A stretch of 64,000 bases of DNA from Monoplex corrugatus (lineage: Eukaryota; Mollusca; Gastropoda; Littorinimorpha; Ranellidae). Under the pieces are notes generated by a model. That model was not told where the DNA came from, searched no databases, and saw nothing but the letters and a program-made list of their open reading frames with translations. Position 1 is the first letter of the stretch, and each line of letters starts with the position of its first letter. Both the position numbers and the translations under genes were made by a program. The DNA is taken from contig CM060307.1 in the NCBI GenBank assembly GCA_030674185.1, forward strand, positions 59,937,481 through 60,001,480, given 5' to 3'. Below are positions 59,569-64,000 of this stretch, one piece after another.

Positions 59569-59784
59569 TTATTGTAAAGGAGTCAGCTTTACATCACTCA
59601 TTCCAGCATCGCGAACAAGAGGAGGCTTCAAAGACATGATGGATTCTTCCTCTGCGCCTGACCATGGCAATCCTCGAGTGGTCAGTTCGATGGTCTGAAT
59701 GAAGGATCTGGTCTGCAAGAGGTCCTCTTTGTTGCTACACAGCTGTTCTTCTGGAGTTTTCCAGTTAGCTACTGATTGGCTCTT
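59569..59784 (-). CDS. possible terminal exon, unrecognised product
   Basis: A - strand frame of about 70 codons, TPEEQLCSNKEDLLQTRSF, IQTIELTTRGLPWSGAEEE, SIMSLKPPLVRDAGMSDVKL, TPLQ, ends at TAA (59569-59571). A poly(A) signal AATAAA overlaps the stop (59568-59573). A CAG that could be a splice acceptor lies at 59772-59774. The composition is charged and protein-like, not simple sequence, and there is no local ATG. I do not recognise it. No upstream exon was found, so it may be a chance open frame or part of an unidentified element. Confidence 0.25.
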   Translation of the reverse strand, partial: KSQSVANWKTPEEQLCSNKEDLLQTRSFIQTIELTTRGLPWSGAEEESIMSLKPPLVRDAGMSDVKLTPLQ

Positions 59785-61079
59785 TTATTTCTGTCTTGAG
59801 AAAATAAAACTTAACAGCATGCAGAATTGCGGAATGTGATTTGAAAATTGTTCCTCTCTGCCACGGACACAGGCGTAAGACAGCCCCACTTGACGTGTAT
59901 GTTGGAGCAAGAGACAGTAGGCCTATCTGATTCACAGATGGAGGACTGTAGTTTGTGCTGTCACTCATGGCTGTGAATCTTCTTCTTAATCTTCTTTTTC
60001 TTAAGGCTAAAACTCCTTCAAGCATTCCTTGTCTAAGTATCAGTAATTCATACGAACCTACCTCCCTTGGAGAAGGAGAGGAATTTTGTGTATATAACCG
60101 TTCTTTATCCCGTCTGAGAGGCGGTCATATTCCGTCTTTGGGGAGCTATGGAAAAAAATGATCTGGAAGGCAGAAATAAGAAAGAGACTTGTGAAGAAAA
60201 GACAGCCTAACACAGTAACAGACTAAAAGCAAACTAGATAGCTCATGTGGTGCCAAAACAGGAGGGGACTTAAATTTCTGCATCCGCAGTACCCCGCTGC
60301 GAGTACGGCAATAAATAAGATCGTATTAAACGAGGACTGAATGGAAGGTTTTCTTTACCCTGCTTTTTATCTTTGTAAATGAAATGGGATGTTGTTGTCG
60401 TAGTCTGCTTCCTACCTTTGCCGCAGAGTCTACCTGGTCGTTTATGCAAATGTCACAGTGAGCAGAAATCCACTATTCTGCAACTGGCACTGTGCATGCT
60501 AGCTCTGAGTTAAGCCACTATGCCCTGCTGTTCTTGGACAATATTTCTGCAGAGATGGTTTTTTTTTTAATTGTTCTTCATCAGAGTAATGGATGAGGAG
60601 CCCGCTGCCTCCATTCTTTACAGATTCATTTGTTTACATCATACATGAGGACCTGCATCCAATGCGTGTCATAGTGTTGGCATTGGCAAGCATTGATACT
60701 GTGGATGTCATCATGAATGCCTTTCTTTATTATATTTGTATGTGATACAGTTTAACTATTTTTCGTCTACAGTGTTAATCACTATACAATTCGCTTCGAT
60801 TTTTTTGATAGGTTGATTAAATCTGTCTGTTTATATCGCGATGTCTCGTTTGATGTGGGATGGTTGCAATGAAAAAAATAACGAGTAATCGCATGTATTT
60901 CACCAGTTAGGCCACTACAACGTTTGCGAATAATTACGATAAACATTGAATATATGCCTGCTAGATCACTGTTGTTCTCGTTAGGGTGAAAAAAGTTCAG
61001 GAACACAAAACAGTGTTACGTGTTTATGTGTGTCAGACTGTCCCAAAATCTGGAGTGTGTGTGTATGAATGTGTTGTAG
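59785..61079. other. unannotated sequence
   Basis: No exon, RNA gene or repeat family was recognised. The 86-codon - strand frame at 59765-60025 is in a different frame from the exon candidate and has no known domain. Confidence 0.4.
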
Positions 61080-61101
61080 TATGTATGTATGTATGTATGT
61101 A

Positions 61102-61187
<86 letters not shown>

Positions 61188-61203
61188 CGCGCGCGCGCAC
61201 GTG
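61080..61203. repeat. TATG, (GT)n, (GC)n compound tract
   Basis: TATG units (61080-61103), pure GT (61104-61179), then an uninterrupted GC alternation (about 61179-61198). It is a strong alternating purine-pyrimidine stretch. Confidence 0.97.
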
Positions 61204-61988
61204 TTTGTCTTTATAAAGATACGGACAGAAACGTTCAGATGCACTCAGAGAAATACAGCCAGAGATAGAGAATAATACGCTGGCTGTACTTGGTAAGAGA
61301 TGGGATAGGAGATATAGCGCGAAGATGAAGATTGTGACAGTCCTACACGGCAATATGGAGCGTCTCACAGACAGCCACTCAGCCTCGTCAATGCAGAAGA
61401 CTACCGGTAGTGGATCTAAGACCCACACTGCTCCCTCTCTTCTCTTTGCCAACTTTATCAAGCGTGAGCAGATCGCCAGGGGTCTGGGAACCATGGCAAC
61501 GGCTCGTTTGCCAATCAGCGCCACTGCCCACGCCCCGGGATTCCACGCTGCCGTGCGTGCTGCGCGTGCAGCCTTGCCACGGGGGCGATCTCCAAGGAGC
61601 CTTGAGCCCAGTTCCACATCGATTTTTTCCCGCCTATCTGTATGCCAGCCCCTGACGTGACCTCATCTGGGAGCCAGACAGACAGTCTGGAGAAGGAAGA
61701 AGACCTTTCCTAACCACCGTTCCATTTACAGCTCGTATTTCACAGTCTGTTGTCGCTAGCATAGTCTGAGGGACTGGATCCAATTCAGTAGTGTTTGTCA
61801 TTAGAAAATGGCACATGGCAAGCAAGCGAAGATCAGTTTTGCTTACGTAGTCTGCATTGCAGCTGAAAGAGTAATTGTCGTATCTTGGAACAGTACTTGT
61901 TTTATACTTTTCCAAGTACTTGTTTTACACTTTTCCATGTCATTCTTTTTAAAATATTTGCCCCTCTCTGTCCCTCCCGCGCGCGCGC

Positions 61989-62021
<33 letters not shown>

Positions 62022-62722
62022 TGTGTGTGAGTGTGTGTGTGTGTGTGAGTGAAATACTCTCTCTTCCCCAAAAAGGAGACAAGGCCTTTGCTCTCCCTCT
62101 TTCTTTCTCAGTTCCTGCGTCTGTAGTTCTGTGTCTGCAAGGATTTCCAGCTGTTTATAGGTGGATCTCTCCCTCTCTCATTCCATCTCTTTATACGCTC
62201 ACCGCCTTCCCCTCTTCTTCAGTTTGGGTAATAAATCTGTCCTAATAGCTGGATGATTCCCAGCTGTTCGATCAAATCATGTAGCCCCGCAATTAATGTT
62301 ATGTACAAGGGAGTCCGCAACGATGTAAATCTGAATCCCCATGACCTATATTCTTGACCTTTGAACTCTTGAGGGGGAAATAAATGTCTATTGTTCATCA
62401 ACGACGTCACAAAGTGTTGTTTTAAGGAATTTTTTTTTTCATTGTTTGTTTTTGTTTGTTTGTTTGTTGTTACTGTAGCTCACAAAGAATCAGCGATTTC
62501 AATGATCAAGTTTGAATGGCATATGGCCCACGTTCAATTTTCTGCATCACTGTGATCTTAGACACGTTACACAGCGGAAGGATCTTTTTCCTTAATAGGT
62601 TGACCGCGTCTTATTTACATTATGCACGTGCTGAAAAAGAAATCAAGAGAGAGGTCAACAGACCACAGTATCATTGATATTCAACAAACTGGCAATTCTG
62701 TCTAAGCAAGTCAACAGGACCA

Positions 62723-62811
<89 letters not shown>

Positions 62812-64000
62812 GACTGCGTGATGCTGCCGTATAGTTTTTAGCTTTATGAGTTTCCGTCACTGATAAAATCAAATTATCGGTGAGTGCCACTTCGACCGCG
62901 ATGTAGACGCTAAACGAAAAATTTTAGAGTCTAAATTGGTTTTGAAAACCTTTTCTCCACTGTAAAAAAAAAAAAAAAAATGCTTGGCTTCGAAAGTATT
63001 GGAAATCACGACTAACGCGATATGGTCTACCTGGTTGGTGTTTGATATATCAACATGAAGATGGCCAGCCTCCAAGAACTGACACCCTATCCTGCACAAT
63101 TCATCCAAGGACAGATAGACAAACGCTGATAGCACAATTCACATCATCTTCTCGCTGCAACAGTTGCAGAAGAAAATTAATGCTCACGACCGTTGTTATC
63201 ATCGTATTAAAGTGACAAATTATGACGCTGTGAACAGAGAAAGGAAGTTGCTCAGAACATTTGCCTCCTAAAGTCATTCAAAACAATAATCTTTCCAAGA
63301 ACGTGAATAGCACAATTCTTTAAGCTCCGAGCTTTTCACACTTTTCAATGGAAATGAAGACACTGGACATATAACTAGATGTACTTTATCAGGCTTTTCA
63401 GTCTGAAGTGTCCGAAAATCTGACAATTTAATGTAGATTTTCTCTGGTTCTGAGAAATTATCTCAGAAAAGAAAATAACAAGTTACGTGCATCCAGGAAA
63501 CTTCTTTTCTCAGTTCCTTTTCAAGTACGTTTAGAAAAGAAAGCAAATAACAATCGACGTATGTCCAGGAAGTTTCTACAAGTGAATGGTGTGATGTTAA
63601 TGTAACAGTTCATACAACTCAGGCAATTTTCAGGCAGTTTTGAGGCCCCTCATCCACCAATTCTCTCTAGCTTGTGAAGATTTCGGCTTGACAGAGACAA
63701 ATGAGGCTGGCTGAGAGTAGGCAAAACCCGTCTGTTGTCATCAAAATCAAAAATGACTGACGATTTCACAAATCACAGATCTACCATGACTGACAACATT
63801 TCTCTAAATGCTGCACTAACGGATACACTAGTGAGGCATCTACAACACTCCCCAAACAAAAAGAAGCTGACAGTATTAACTGGAGTGCATACATGTAGAA
63901 AGTGTATTATTAGCGTAAGGACGCTATGCACTCACCAAGAGAAGACATTAAGCTATATTTTAAGGAGGGCCTTTGTAATCATATATGTCTGATGATAATG
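61204..64000. other. unannotated; CpG-richer patch and GT, GA arrays
   Basis: 61325-61660 is GC- and CpG-richer and holds a 111-codon ATG frame (MKIVTVLHGNMERL...), not recognised; a CCAAT-like GCCAATCAGCG lies within it. A GT array preceded by CGCGCGCG lies at 61977-62050, a pure GA array at 62726-62808 and an A run at 62963-62981. The last kilobase is AT-rich with an 85-codon frame at 63735 that I cannot assign. Confidence 0.4.

Noticed and set aside
61033..61617. 194-codon - strand frame
   Set aside because: Its C-terminal half is the CA/GC microsatellite, and the N-terminal half is the shadow of the CpG-richer patch. No recognised domain.
61325..61660. 111-codon ATG frame in a CpG-richer patch
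   Set aside because: It looks superficially promising, but Ala/Arg-rich composition follows from the GC content and it matches no family I know. Not called as a gene.
63735..63992. 85-codon frame near the right edge
   Set aside because: Unrecognised, non-repetitive but short, with no splice or promoter context.

Overview
The window is animal nuclear DNA, most likely from a marine gastropod mollusc. The evidence is the lack of compact genes, the very high density of long microsatellites (GT, GA, TA, TTA and pentanucleotide tracts), and a mix of CR1/L2-like and RTE-like LINEs, mariner relics and several tRNA-derived SINE families. The SINE bodies look like those I associate with caenogastropod snails. 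That placement rests on recollection, and no search was possible.

I find no host gene I can name. Almost every long open frame is a microsatellite read as a peptide (poly Val-Cys, Thr-His, Ser-Leu, Arg-Glu). The recognisable coding sequence is transposon-derived and mostly broken. From left to right: a LINE C-terminal stub (about 1.9-2.2 kb); SINE and mobile-repeat copies (4-7, 10-11 and 14-17 kb); three tandem tRNA-like modules (14 kb); a decayed mariner transposase whose last codons have been amplified into a 40-bp minisatellite (18.9-20.3 kb); a nested TTAA-flanked MITE (21.8 kb); a 1.5-kb satellite of 55-bp monomers with a 164-bp higher-order repeat (26.5-28 kb); a CR1/L2-like reverse transcriptase with one frameshift (32.3-33.8 kb, + strand); an RTE-like reverse transcriptase (34.2-35.8 kb, - strand); a second L2-like copy and a fragment of a third (38.7-41.3 kb, - strand); a cluster of an uncharacterised ~580-bp repeat called X here (41.5-43.9 kb); a 3.17-kb element with terminal inverted repeats and target-site duplications (49.56-52.73 kb); and an RTE-like endonuclease fragment (54.1-54.7 kb).

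Family names X, Y, Z, S and W are local labels. Y is a tRNA-derived SINE with about ten copies or fragments. S is a second SINE, with one copy split by an X insertion. W is a single tRNA-headed copy. Z is a ~240-bp repeat seen twice. X has five main copies.

Three short open frames (46.2, 49.0 and 59.6 kb) are not simple repeats and could be exons, but none is recognised. The rest is AT-rich intergenic or intronic sequence. There is no gene system acting together here. The story is layered transposon insertion, truncation and repeat expansion.
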